From: Zoroaster sp. YZ-2022
Lineage: Eukaryota; Echinodermata; Asteroidea; Forcipulatida; Zoroasteridae
DNA: 64,000 bases
Direction of reading: 5' to 3'
NCBI GenBank assembly: GCA_029582265.1
Contig: CM055819.1
Span: 35,719,288-35,783,287 of the forward strand
Positions 12,061 through 22,016 of this stretch are shown here, piece after piece. The position numbers and the translations under genes are program-made. The notes under the pieces were generated by a model. That model searched no databases, had not been told where the DNA came from, and was given only the letters and a program-made list of their open reading frames with translations. Every line of letters starts with the position of its first letter. Position 1 is the first letter of the stretch.

Positions 12061-12100
12061 TACATTTGAAATTTTACTGATTTTGTTGTTTTGCAACGAT
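12061..12100 (-). pseudogene. Truncated LRR exon fragment, subtype B
   Basis: Only the 5' half of a subtype B exon remains (minus sense), with a damaged acceptor context. It is fused to intron sequence TTTTTCTCAAAGTA. Two further copies with the same junction lie at 15254 and 17107. Confidence 0.65.
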
Positions 12101-12328
12101 CTGCGTTGTGAAAACAAAGTAGCGTTAAAACAAAATCATTAAAGTCGGTTAATTTGGTCATTTTCAACAATGTTCTTAGATTTTCCTGAAAGCATAGTTT
12201 GTGAAACGTTTTCATGCATGGTATCAAACAAGTTGAAAATGTTCCTGCCTAATGTTCAATCATTTTATAAAATTAACTTTACAAATGAATCCCAACAGAC
12301 AACAGTTAAGTGCATTCAGAAATTAAAT

Positions 12329-12534
12329 GGCGTAGCCAGGACCTTTTCAGTGGAGGGGGGGGGCACAGGGGGGCATTGCTTTTCAGTGGGGGGCGCAGGG
12401 GGTATGGTTTTTTCCTTTCTTTATCTTTTCTGTTTTGGGGCACTATGAGGATTTTTCGTGGGGGGACACCTGGGGAGGCACTGGAAATTTGTGGGGGGGG
12501 GCACGTGCCCCCCCAGGCCCCCCGTGGCTACGCC
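12329..12534. mobile_element. GGCGTAGCCA-ended MITE, copy 1
   Basis: Terminal inverted repeats are GGCGTAGCCA and TGGCTACGCC. The interior has long G runs, then C runs near the right end. No clear target duplication. Copies 2 and 3 share the same flanks, so they spread by duplication of host blocks, not by new insertion. Confidence 0.7.
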
Positions 12535-12681
12535 GCTGGTGTCAGACAATCTTAACATGTATCGTGCCCAAGGTTCACTTATTTTGGAAAAATGAAAATA
12601 CATGAACTGGCATTTTCCGAGTGCAATTTAACTGATTTTGTTGTTGGAAAGCAAGATTCAATTTGAAAACAAAGTAGCGTT

Positions 12682-12904
12682 AACATGTTCAAAAGTATTT
12701 TGACTTTATCATAAGTCCACTTTTCCTGATTTTTATGAAATAAATTTTCATTTTAATAAAAAAAATTAAATTTCCTGATTTTCATGAAAAGAAATTCTAG
12801 TTTTACTGCATTTTGTCTAAATTCGACTTTATTTACCAAAATTTATTTCATAACAATTAGGAAAAGTGGACTTATGATTAAGTCAAAATACTTTTGAATA
12901 TGTT
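12682..12904. mobile_element. MITE with about 60-bp TIRs, copy 1
   Basis: Ends AACATGTTCAAAAGTATTTT and inverted AACATATTCAAAAGTATTTT, with inverted similarity running about 60 bp inward. CGTT flanks both ends (12678-12681, 12905-12908). Host intron copies read GTAGCGTTAAAACAAAAT, the expected empty site. Confidence 0.8.
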
Positions 12905-13227
12905 CGTTAAAACAAAATAATTAAAGTCTATTAATTTTGTTATTTTCACCAATATTCTTAGATCTTCCTGAACTTTACTCTTTGAAACACTGTAACGGTA
13001 TCAGACAATCCTAACATGTATCGTGCCCAATGTTCACGTATTTTGGAAAAATAAAATCACAATAAACATTTGTTTGTTGGCCTACAGGTCTCCCATTGAC
13101 AAGCTTTTTCGATCGGCACACATGATCTTTGCACTCCATCAAATTTGCTGCCGGGAGATGTAACTTCAGTCAAGAGAAATCAGTTGCTAGATGCTGTGTA
13201 ATTGAAATTTAACACATGAATACTTAC

Positions 13228-13299
13228 ATGTATTGAAGACTTTGTAGACCATCAAATGTTACATTTGAAATTTTACTGATTTTGTTGTTTTTCAGCGAT
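13228..13299 (-). CDS. LRR exon, subtype B
   Basis: Core SLKNNKISKISNVTFDGL. Followed in minus sense by CATGTAAGT (the exon ends ...AATACAT), a variant shared with the exon at 19649. Confidence 0.85.
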
Positions 13300-13673
13300 C
13301 TGAGATGGGAAAACAAAGTAGCGTTAAAACAAAATCATTAAAGCCCGTTAATTTGGTCATTTTCAACAATGTTCTTATATTTTCCTGAAAGCATAGTTTG
13401 TGAAACGTTTTCATGTTGGGAACCAAACAAGTTGAAAATGTTCCTGCTTAATACTTTGAATAAAATTAACTTTACAAATGAAATTCAAGTGCATCGAGAA
13501 ATAAAAGAGGGAAAACATAAAAAGGTAGGTGGATTTTTTAAGAAATTTAAAATTACAAGCGAATCAAAAATACTCAAATTACAGTTGACCAAAATCTAAA
13601 AGAACAGTGTTCAGATTGTGACCTGCCTAACCACGAAAACAGTGGGTACTGCGTTTGGATCATGAAAACTTAC

Positions 13674-13745
13674 AATTCGATGAGATTGTGTAGACCATCA
13701 AAAGTTTGGGGTGCAAGTTTACTGATATTGTTGTTCTGCAGATAT
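13674..13745 (-). CDS. LRR exon, subtype C
   Basis: Core YLQNNNISKLAPQTFDGL. Flanked by the usual subtype C intron segments. Confidence 0.86.
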
Positions 13746-14182
13746 CTAAGATGGGAAAATGAAGTATGGTGAAAAACATTGTATTGAAACATAAATAATT
13801 TGGTAATAATTAAAAACGTTTTCAGATTTCACTTTATGAAAGCATACTTTGTGAAACGTTGTCATGGTATCAAACAATCTGACAAATGATCATGTCTGAG
13901 GTTCACTGAATAATACACAACGCTTAGGTGCATCAACATAAACAAAGGTTCAGTGGCATACTACCCTGCATTGACGAGTGTTATAGTGTTGGTAAAGTTT
14001 TTGAAAATGTTGCTGATTACGTTGTGTCATATCGAGACAATCGTGAAAATACAGACATTTTTAAACTGGTAAACAGAACTAAAAACTAGTTTTGAATTTG
14101 TTTCACTGTCCACCGAAATTTCAGTAAAGAAGATTTGGTGGCTTCATGCTGTGTGAGTAAATATCATGACATGAAAACTAAC

Positions 14183-14279
14183 AAGTAAGTGAGCTTTTGT
14201 AGAGCACCAAATGTTCCTGGTGCCATGAACTGATATTTTTCCGGGTGCAATTTAACTGAATTTGTTGTTGGAAAGCAAG
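14183..14279 (-). pseudogene. Relic LRR exon, 97 bp (one of about ten)
   Basis: Lies between a GTTAGT donor and a TTGAAG acceptor. It still encodes a recognisable tail (APGTFGALQKLTYL), but a 25-bp partial duplication around ATCAGTT..TTGCACC breaks the frame. Related copies start near 5,340, 6,620, 17,870, 21,570 (cut by the DIRS element), 29,255, 30,590, 34,495, 35,960 and 37,250. I treat them as an older, dead exon subtype. Confidence 0.6.
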
Positions 14280-14610
14280 CTTCAATTTTAAAACAAAGTA
14301 GCGTTAAAACAAAATCATTAAAGTGTATTAATTTTGTTATTTTCACCAACGTTCTTAGGTTTTCCTGAACTTTACTCTTTGAAACATTGTAACGGTATCA
14401 GACAATCTTAACATGTATCGTGCCGAAGGTTCACTTATTTTAGAAAAATACTGAAATAACAGTTGACCAAAATCTAACTGAACAGTGTTCAGATTGTGAC
14501 CAGTGTAAGGATTATTGAAATGCATAAACATTATGATCATTGATGACTTCAGTCAACATAAATCAGTTGCTCAATGCTGTGTGATTGAAATTAAACACAT
14601 GAATACTTAC

Positions 14611-14682
14611 AAGGCTTGAAGACTTCGTAGACCATCAAATGTTCCTGGTGTAATTTCAACAATTTTATTATTTCCCAGCCCT
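14611..14682 (-). CDS. LRR exon, subtype A
   Basis: Core GLGNNKIVEITPGTFDGL. Val replaces Ser after Ile. Same core as the exons at 16421 and 18880. Confidence 0.86.
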
Positions 14683-15023
14683 CTAAGATGGGAAAACAAA
14701 GTAGCATTATTAAAAACAACATCATTAAAGCTCATTAATTCGGTTATTTTTACCAATGTTCTCAGACAGTCTTAACATGTATTATATCCAAAGTTCACTT
14801 ATTTTGGAAAATAAAATCACAATAAACATCAATAGACAGCAGTTGAGTGCATCGGAATTTCAAAACGTTTCTTGGCCTACAGGTCTCCCATTGACAAGTG
14901 TTTTTTGATCGGCACACATGATCTTTGCACTCCATCAAACTTGCTGCTGGGAGATGTAACTTCAGTCAAGAGAAATCAGTTGCTCGATGCTGTGTAATTG
15001 AAATGTAACACATGAATACTTAC

Positions 15024-15095
15024 AAGACTTGAAGACTTCGTAGACCATCAAATGTTCCTGGTGTAATTTCACTAATTTTGTTCATTACCAGCGAT
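15024..15095 (-). CDS. LRR exon, subtype A
   Basis: Core SLVMNKISEITPGTFDGL. Duplicate of the exon at 11831. Confidence 0.85.
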
Positions 15096-15253
15096 CTAAG
15101 ATGGGAAAACAAAGTAGCATTATTTAAAAAAAATCATTAAAGCTCATTAATTTAGTAATTTTCACCAATGTCCTCAGGTTTTTCTCAAAACATACTCGTT
15201 GAAACTCTGCATCAAGTTTGTTGTCCTCCAGGCCTCAGATTTTTCTCAAAGTA

Positions 15254-15293
15254 TACATTTGAAATTTTACTGATTTTGTTGTTTTGCAACGAT
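15254..15293 (-). pseudogene. Truncated LRR exon fragment, subtype B
   Basis: Second copy of the half-exon described at 12061, with the same left junction. Confidence 0.65.
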
Positions 15294-15521
15294 CTGCGTT
15301 GTGAAAACAAAGTAGCGTTAAAACAAAATCATTAAAGTCGGTTAATTTGGTCATTTTCAACAATGTTCATAGATTTTCCTGAAAGCATAGTTTGTGAAAC
15401 GTTTTCATGCATGGTATCAAACAAGTTGAACATGTTCCTGCCTAATGTTCAATCATTTTATAAAATTAACTTTACAAATGAATCCCAACAGACAACAGTT
15501 AAGTGCATTCAGAAATTAAAT

Positions 15522-15730
15522 GGCGTAGCCAGGACTTTTTCAGTGGAGGGGGGGGGCACAGGGGGGGCATTGCTTTTCAGTGGGGGGCCCAGGGGGTATG
15601 GGTTTTTTCTTTTCTTTATCTTTTCTGTTTTTGGGGGCACTATGAGAATTTTTCGTGGGGGGACACCTGGGGAGGCACTGGAAATTTGTGGGGGGGCACA
15701 TGCCCCCCCAGGCCCCCCCGTGGCTACGCC
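15522..15730. mobile_element. GGCGTAGCCA-ended MITE, copy 2
   Basis: Same ends and interior as copy 1. The flank GCATTCAGAAATTAAAT is identical. Confidence 0.7.
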
Positions 15731-15887
15731 GCTGGTGTCAGACAATCTTAACGTGTATCGTGCCCAAGGTTCACTTATTTTGGAAAAATGAAAATACATG
15801 AACTGGCATGAACTGATATTTTCCGAGTGCAATTTAACTGATTTTGTTGTTGGAAAGCAAGATTCAATTTGAAAACAAAGTAGCGTT

Positions 15888-16111
15888 AACATGTTCAAAA
15901 GTATTTTGACTTTATCATAAGTCCACTTTTCCTGATTTTTATGAAATAAATTTTCATTTTAATTTAAAAAAATTAAATTTCCTGATTTTCATTAAAAGAA
16001 ATTCTAGTTTTACTGCATTTTTTCTAAATTCGACTTTATTTACCAAAATTTATTTCATAACAATTAGGAAAAGTGGACTTATGATTAAGTCAAAATACTT
16101 TTGAATATGTT
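15888..16111. mobile_element. MITE with about 60-bp TIRs, copy 2
   Basis: Near-identical to the element at 12682, with CGTT flanks at 15884-15887 and 16112-16115. It shares its host flanks with copy 1. Confidence 0.8.
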
Positions 16112-16420
16112 CGTTAAAACAAAATAATTAAAGTCTATTAATTTTGTTATTTTCACCAATATTCTTAGATCTTCCTGAACTTTACTCTTTGAAACACTGT
16201 AACGGTATCAGACAATCTTAACATGTATCGTGCCGAAGGTTCACTTATTTTAGAAAAATACTGAAATAACAGTTGACCAAAATCTAACTGAACAGTGTTC
16301 AGATTGTGACCAGTGTAAGGATTATTGAAATGCATAAACATTATGATCATTGATGACTTCAGTCAACATAAATCAGTTGCTCAATGCTGTGTGATTGAAA
16401 TTAAACACATGAATACTTAC

Positions 16421-16492
16421 AAGGCTTGAAGACTTCGTAGACCATCAAATGTTCCTGGTGTAATTTCAACAATTTTATTATTTCCCAGCCCT
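16421..16492 (-). CDS. LRR exon, subtype A
   Basis: Core GLGNNKIVEITPGTFDGL. Tandem duplicate of the exon at 14611, 1,810 bp away. Confidence 0.86.
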
Positions 16493-16880
16493 CTAAGATG
16501 GGAAAACAAAGTAGCATTATTAAAAACAACATCATTAAAGCTCATTAATTCGGTTATTTTTACCAATGTTCTCATCAGATTTTTCTCAAAGTATACTCTT
16601 TGAAATGTTGCAATGGTATCAGACAGTTTTAACATGTATTATATCCAAAGTTCACTTATTTTGGAAAATAAAATCACAATAAACATCAATAGACAGCAAT
16701 TGAGTGCATCGGAATTTCAAAACGTTTCTTGGCCTACAGGTCTCCCATTGACAAGTGTTTTTTGATCGGCACATATGATCTTTGCACTCCATCAAATTTG
16801 CTGCTGGGAGATGTAACTTCAGTCAAGAGAAATCAGTTGCTCGATGCTGTGTAATTGAAATGTAACACATGAATACTTAC

Positions 16881-16952
16881 AAGACTTGAAGACTTCGTAG
16901 ACCATCAAATGTTCCTGGTGTAATTTCACTAATTTTGTTCATTACCAGCGAT
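16881..16952 (-). CDS. LRR exon, subtype A
   Basis: Core SLVMNKISEITPGTFDGL. Third copy of this core. Confidence 0.85.
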
Positions 16953-17106
16953 CTAAGATGGGAAAACAAAGTAGCATTATTAAAAATCATTAAAGTCTAT
17001 TAATTTTGTTATTTTCACCAATGTCCTCAGGTTTTTCTCAAAACATACTCGTTGAAACTCTGCATCAAGTTTGTTGTCCTCTAGGCCTCAGATTTTTCTC
17101 AAAGTA

Positions 17107-17146
17107 TACATTTGAAATTTTACTGATTTTGTTGTTTTGCAACGAT
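17107..17146 (-). pseudogene. Truncated LRR exon fragment, subtype B
   Basis: Third copy of the half-exon first seen at 12061. Confidence 0.65.
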
Positions 17147-17374
17147 CTGCGTTGGGAAAACAAAGTAGCGTTAAAACAAAATCATTAAAGTCGGTTAATT
17201 TGGTCATTTTCAACAATGTTCTTAGATTTTCCTGAAAGCATAGTTTGTGAAACGTTTTCATGCATGGTATCAAACAAGTTGAAAATGTTCCTGCCTAATG
17301 TTCAATCATTTTATAAAATTAACTTTACAAATGAATCCCAACAGACAACAGTTAAGTGCATTCAGAAATTAAAT

Positions 17375-17588
17375 GGCGTAGCCAGGACCTTTTCAGTGGA
17401 GGGGGGGGGGGGCACAGGGGGGCATTGCTTTTCAGTGGGGGGCGCAGGGGGTATGTTTTTTTTCCCTTTTCTTTATCTTTTCTGTTTTTGGGGGCACTAT
17501 GAGGATTTTTCGTGGGGGGACACCTGGGGAGGCACTGGAAATTTGTGGGGGGCACGTGCCCCCCAGGCCCCCCCCCCGTGGCTACGCC
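17375..17588. mobile_element. GGCGTAGCCA-ended MITE, copy 3
   Basis: Same ends and flanks as copies 1 and 2. The G and C runs differ in length. About 170 bp downstream, the MITE that follows copies 1 and 2 is reduced to its first bases (near 17,753), marking a deletion junction. Confidence 0.7.
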
Positions 17589-18348
17589 GCTGGTGTCAGA
17601 CAATCTTAACATGTATCGTGCCCAAGGTTCACTTATTTTGGAAAAATGAAAATACATGAACTGGCATGAACTGATATTTTCCGAGTGCAATTTAACTGAT
17701 TTTGTTGTTGGAAAGCAAGATTCAATTTGAAAACAAAGTAGCGTTAACATGTAAACATGAACTAAAAACTAGTTTTGAATTTGTTTCACTGTCCACCGAA
17801 ATTTCAGTAAAGAAGATTTGGTGGCTTCATGCTGTGTGAGTAAATATCATGACATGAAAACTAACAAGTAAGTGAGCTTTTGTAGAGCACCAAATGTTCC
17901 TGGTGCAATGAACTGATATTTTTCCGGGTGCAATTAAACTGAATTTGTTGTTGGAAAGCAAGCTTCAATTTTAAAACAAAGTAGTGTTAACACAAAATCA
18001 TTAAAGTCTATTAATTTTGTTATTTTCACCAATGTTCTTAGGTTTTCCTGAACTTTACGCTTTGAAAAATTGTAACGGTATCAGACAATCTTAACATGTA
18101 TTGTGCCCAAGGTTCACTTATTTTGGAAAAATAAAATTACAATAAACATCAATAGACAACAGTTGAGTGCATCGGAATTTCTAAAAAGTTTGTTGCCCTC
18201 CAGGCCTTTCATTGACAAGTGTTATTCAATTGGCACACATGAACTTAACTTTGCACTCCATCAATTTTTTACCGAGAGATGTAGCTTCAGTCAAGAGAAA
18301 TCAGTTGTTCGATGCTGCATGATTGAAATTTAACACATGAATACTTAC

Positions 18349-18420
18349 AAGACTTGAAAATTTTGTAGACCATCAAATGTTCCTGGTGTAATTTCACTGA
18401 TTCTGTTGTTTTCCAGCACT
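18349..18420 (-). CDS. LRR exon, subtype A
   Basis: Core VLENNRISEITPGTFDGL then QNFQV. Its duplicate at 31069 carries a stop. Confidence 0.84.
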
Positions 18421-18879
18421 CTTAGATGGGAACACAGCAGCATTAAAACAAAATCATTAAAGCATGTTAATACGGTTATTTTAAACCTAGTTTCTTAGAT
18501 TTTCCTGAAAACACAGTTTGTGAAATGTTTTCATGGTATCAAACAAGTTGAAAATGGTCCTGCCTAATGTTCAATCATTTTATAAAATTAATTTTACAAA
18601 TGAATCTCAACAGATAACAGTTAAGTGCATCGAGAAATTAAAAGAGGGAAAATATAAAAAGCTACGTGGATTTTTTGGAAATTTAAAATTACAATCACGA
18701 TAGACAACACTTGGGTTCATCAAAAATACTCAAATTACAGTTGACCAAAATCTAACAAAACAGTGTTCAGATTGTGACCCGCCTAAAGAGTATTGAAATG
18801 CATAAGCATTATGATCATTGATGACTTCAGTCAACAGAAGTAGGTATGGGTAAGTGAAATTTAAGACATGAATACTTAC

Positions 18880-18951
18880 AAGACTTGAAGACTTCGTAGA
18901 CCATCAAATGTTCCTGGTGTAATTTCAACGATTTTATTGTTTCCCAGCCCT
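18880..18951 (-). CDS. LRR exon, subtype A
   Basis: Core GLGNNKIVEITPGTFDGL. Paralogue at 31600. Confidence 0.86.
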
Positions 18952-19204
18952 CTAAGATGGGAAAACAAAGTAGCATTATTAAAAACAAAATCATTAAAGC
19001 TCATTAATTCAGTTATTTTCAGCAATGTCCTCATCAGATTTTTCTGAAAGTATACTCTTTGAAATGTTGCAATGGTATCAGACAGTCTTAACATGTATCA
19101 TGGCCAAAGTTCACTTATTTTGGAATATAAAATCACAATAAACATCGATAGACAACAGTTGAGTGCATCGGAATTTCAAAAAAGTTTGTTGGCCTACAGG
19201 CCTC

Positions 19205-19506
19205 AGTAGTATGTGGTGCAGCATTTCGAGCAGGTTTGTGGAGGGATTAAGGAGGGATTATTAAGGAGGAGGGTGACGTCACCCTCCTCAATCCCTCCTC
19301 AATCCCTCCACAAACCTGCTCGTAATGCTGCACCACATATATCCCTCCTCAATCCCTCCACAAACCTGCTCGTAATGCTGCAAACCTGCGTGTAATGCTG
19401 CATACATATATTTACTCCCTCCTCAATCCCTCCTCAATCCCTCCACACAAACGGCACACAAAATACTTACTACCTCGCGCGGGCACGTCTGGGCGCGCGC
19501 GTGACT
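19205..19506. mobile_element. Fold-back element with 6-bp target duplication
   Basis: GGCCTC at 19199-19204 and 19507-19512 flanks the insert. Intron paralogues read ACAGGCCTCCCATTGAC without it. The left part is a long imperfect hairpin centred on TGACGTCA (19274-19281), with arms containing GTGGTGCAGCAT and AATCCCTCC repeats. No coding frame. Confidence 0.75.
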
Positions 19507-19648
19507 GGCCTCCTATTGACAAGTGTTTTTCGATCGGCACACATGAACTTTGCACTCCATCAACTTTGCTGCTGAGAGATGTAACTTCAGTCAAGAGAAA
19601 TCAGTTGCTCGATGCTGTGTAATTGAAATGTAACACATGAATACTTAC

Positions 19649-19720
19649 ATGTATTGAAGACTTTGTAGACCATCAAATGTTACATTTGAAATTTTACTGA
19701 TTTTGTTGTTTTTCAGCGAT
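19649..19720 (-). CDS. LRR exon, subtype B
   Basis: Core SLKNNKISKISNVTFDGL. Paralogue at 32062. Confidence 0.85.
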
Positions 19721-20168
19721 CTGAGATGGGAAAACAAAGTAGCGTTAAAACAAAATCATTAAAGCCAGTTAATTTGGTCATTTTCAACAATGTTCTTTGA
19801 TTTTCCTGAAAGCAACGTTTTCACACATGGTATCAAACAAGTTGAAAATGTTCCTGCCTAATAATTTTAAGAAAATTAACTTTATAAATGAATTTCAAGT
19901 GCATCGAGAAATAAAAGAGGGAAAACATCAACAGGTAGGAGGATTTTTTTAGAAATTTAAAATTACAAGTGAATCACGATTCACGATATACAACACTTGG
20001 GTGCATCAAAAATACTGAAATTACAGTTGACCAACATCAAACAGAACAGTGTTGTGACCAGTGTAAGGATTATTGAAATGCATAAACATTATGATCATTG
20101 ATGACTTCAGTCAACAAAACTCAGTTGCTCAATGCTGTGCGATTGGAATTTAACACATGAATACTTAC

Positions 20169-20240
20169 AGGGCTTGAAGACTTAGTAAACCATCAAATGT
20201 TCCTGGTGTAATTTCACTGATTTTGTTCATTTCCAGCACT
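20169..20240 (-). CDS. LRR exon, subtype A
   Basis: Core VLEMNKISEITPGTFDGL then LLS. Paralogues at 11418 and 32588. Confidence 0.85.
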
Positions 20241-20590
20241 CTTAGATGGGAAAACACAGTAGAATTATTAAAAACAAAATCATTCAAGTTCATTAATTTA
20301 ATCATTTTCACCAATGTCCTCAGGTTTTTCTCAAAGCATACTGATTGAATCTTTGCAATTTTGCATCTAAATTTTAATAAAATGTTTGTTGTCCTTCAGG
20401 CATTTCATTGACAAGTGTTCTTCAATTGGCACACTCCTGAAAACATAGTCTGTGAAATGTTTTCATGGTATCAAAAAAGTTGAAAATGTTCCTACCTAAT
20501 GTTCAATCGTTTCATAAAATTAACTTTACAAATGAATCTCAACAGACAACAGTTAGCTGTATAACTGAAATTTAACACATGAATACTTAC

Positions 20591-20662
20591 AAGGTTTTAA
20601 GACTTTGTAGACCATCAAATGTTACATTTGAAATGTTACTGATTTTGTTGTTTTTCAGCGAT
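20591..20662 (-). CDS. LRR exon, subtype B
   Basis: Core SLKNNKISNISNVTFDGL. Asn replaces the second Lys, giving a second Asn next to the NVT sequon. Confidence 0.85.
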
Positions 20663-21061
20663 CTGAGATGGGAAAACAAAGTAGCGTTAAAACAAAATCA
20701 TTAAAGCCCATTAATTTGGTCATTTTCAACAATGTTGTTAGATTTTCCTGAAAACATAGTTTGTGAAACGTTTTCATGTTGGGAACCAAACAAGTTGAAA
20801 ATGTTCCTGCTTAATAGTTTGAATAAAATTAACTTTACAAATGAAATTCAAGTGCATCGAGAAATAAAAGAGGGAAAACATAAAAAGGTAGGTGGATTTT
20901 TTAAGAAATTTAAAATTACAAGCGAATCACGATAGACAATAATTGGATGAATCAAAAATACTCAAATTACAGTTGACCAAAATCTAATAGAACAGTGTTC
21001 AGATTGTGACCTGCCTAACCACGAAAACAGTGCGTACTGCGTTTGAATCATGAAAACTTAC

Positions 21062-21133
21062 AATTCGATGAGATTGTATAGACCATCAAAAGATTGGGTT
21101 GCAAGTTTACTGATATTGTTGTTCTGCAGATAT
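21062..21133 (-). CDS. LRR exon, subtype C
   Basis: Core YLQNNNISKLATQSFDGL then YN. The Ser before Phe is shared only with the exon at 33993, marking them as duplicates. Confidence 0.85.
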
Positions 21134-21620
21134 CTAAGATGGGAAAATGAAGTATGGTGAAAAACATTGTATTGAAACATAAATAATTTGGTAATAATTA
21201 AAAACGTTTTCAGATTTCACTTTATGAAAGCATACTTTGTGAAACGTTGTCATGGTATCAAACAATCTGACAAATGATCATGTCTGAGGTTCACTGAATA
21301 ATACACAACGCTTAGGTGCATCGACATAAACAAAGGTTCAGTGGCATACTACCCTGCATTGACGAGTGTTATAGTGTTGGTAAAGTTTTTGAAAATGTTG
21401 CTGATTACGTTGTGTCATATTGAGACAATAGTGAAAATACAGACATTTTTCAACTGGTAAACATGAACTAAAAACTAGTTTTGAATTTGTTTCACTGTCC
21501 ACCGAAATTTCAGTAAAGAAGATTTGGTGCCTTCATGCTGTGTGAGTAAATATCATGACATGAAAACTAACAAGTAAGTGAGCTTTTGTAGAGCACCAAA
21601 TGTTCCTGGTGCAATGAACT

Positions 21621-21820
21621 CTCCCAAATCTGCAGGGATTTTCTATTCTATTAAGAAAATACTCACCTTCGTTACCTACAAATAATCACCTTCGTTACCT
21701 ACAAATGCATGTCCAATGTGCATGCGCACACAAACCCGCTGGGAAAAACAAAGCCTATGACGTAGCTCCATACCCTGCATGGCCCTGAGAAGGAGGAAAC
21801 CCGTAACTCGCCCCTTTTTT
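21621..21820. repeat. DIRS 3' inverted terminal repeat
   Basis: Matches the right terminal repeat in inverse orientation from ATCACCTTCGTTACCTAC to CCCCTTTTTT. The outer 60-70 bp (from CTCCCAAATCTGCAGGG) has no counterpart in the right repeat but is complementary to 21852-21908. TCACCTTCGTTACCTACAAA is directly duplicated near 21,672 and 21,692. Confidence 0.88.
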
Positions 21821-21851
21821 CCCTTTAGAGAACACAAAAAGTAAGGGAGGG

Positions 21852-21951
21852 TGGTAACGAAGGTGAGTATTTTCTTAATAGAATAAAAAATCCCTGTAGA
21901 TTTGGGAGATTCTATTACAGAAAATAATCACCTTCGTTACCTACAAATGCA
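21852..21951. repeat. DIRS internal complementary region (ITR junction)
   Basis: The left half (21852-21908) is the reverse complement of the element's left end. The right half (21909-21951) is the reverse complement of its right end. The two abut at GGGAG/ATTCTATTACAG, so the region equals the two element ends joined, as proposed for templating circle formation in DIRS1-like elements. Confidence 0.88.
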
Positions 21952-22016
21952 GAGTAGTACCGGAAAACAAGCAGGGAGGGGAGGTCATGCAGAGTGGAGC
22001 TACGTAAGTGAGTGTC

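Noticed and set aside
12310..12555. Gly-rich frames over the GGCGTAGCCA elements (also 15,363-15,898 and 17,216-17,750)
   Set aside because: They translate poly-G and poly-C runs inside a MITE on either strand.
19213..19622. Frames over the 19.2 kb fold-back
   Set aside because: Short, overlapping on both strands, and derived from AATCCCTCC repeats.
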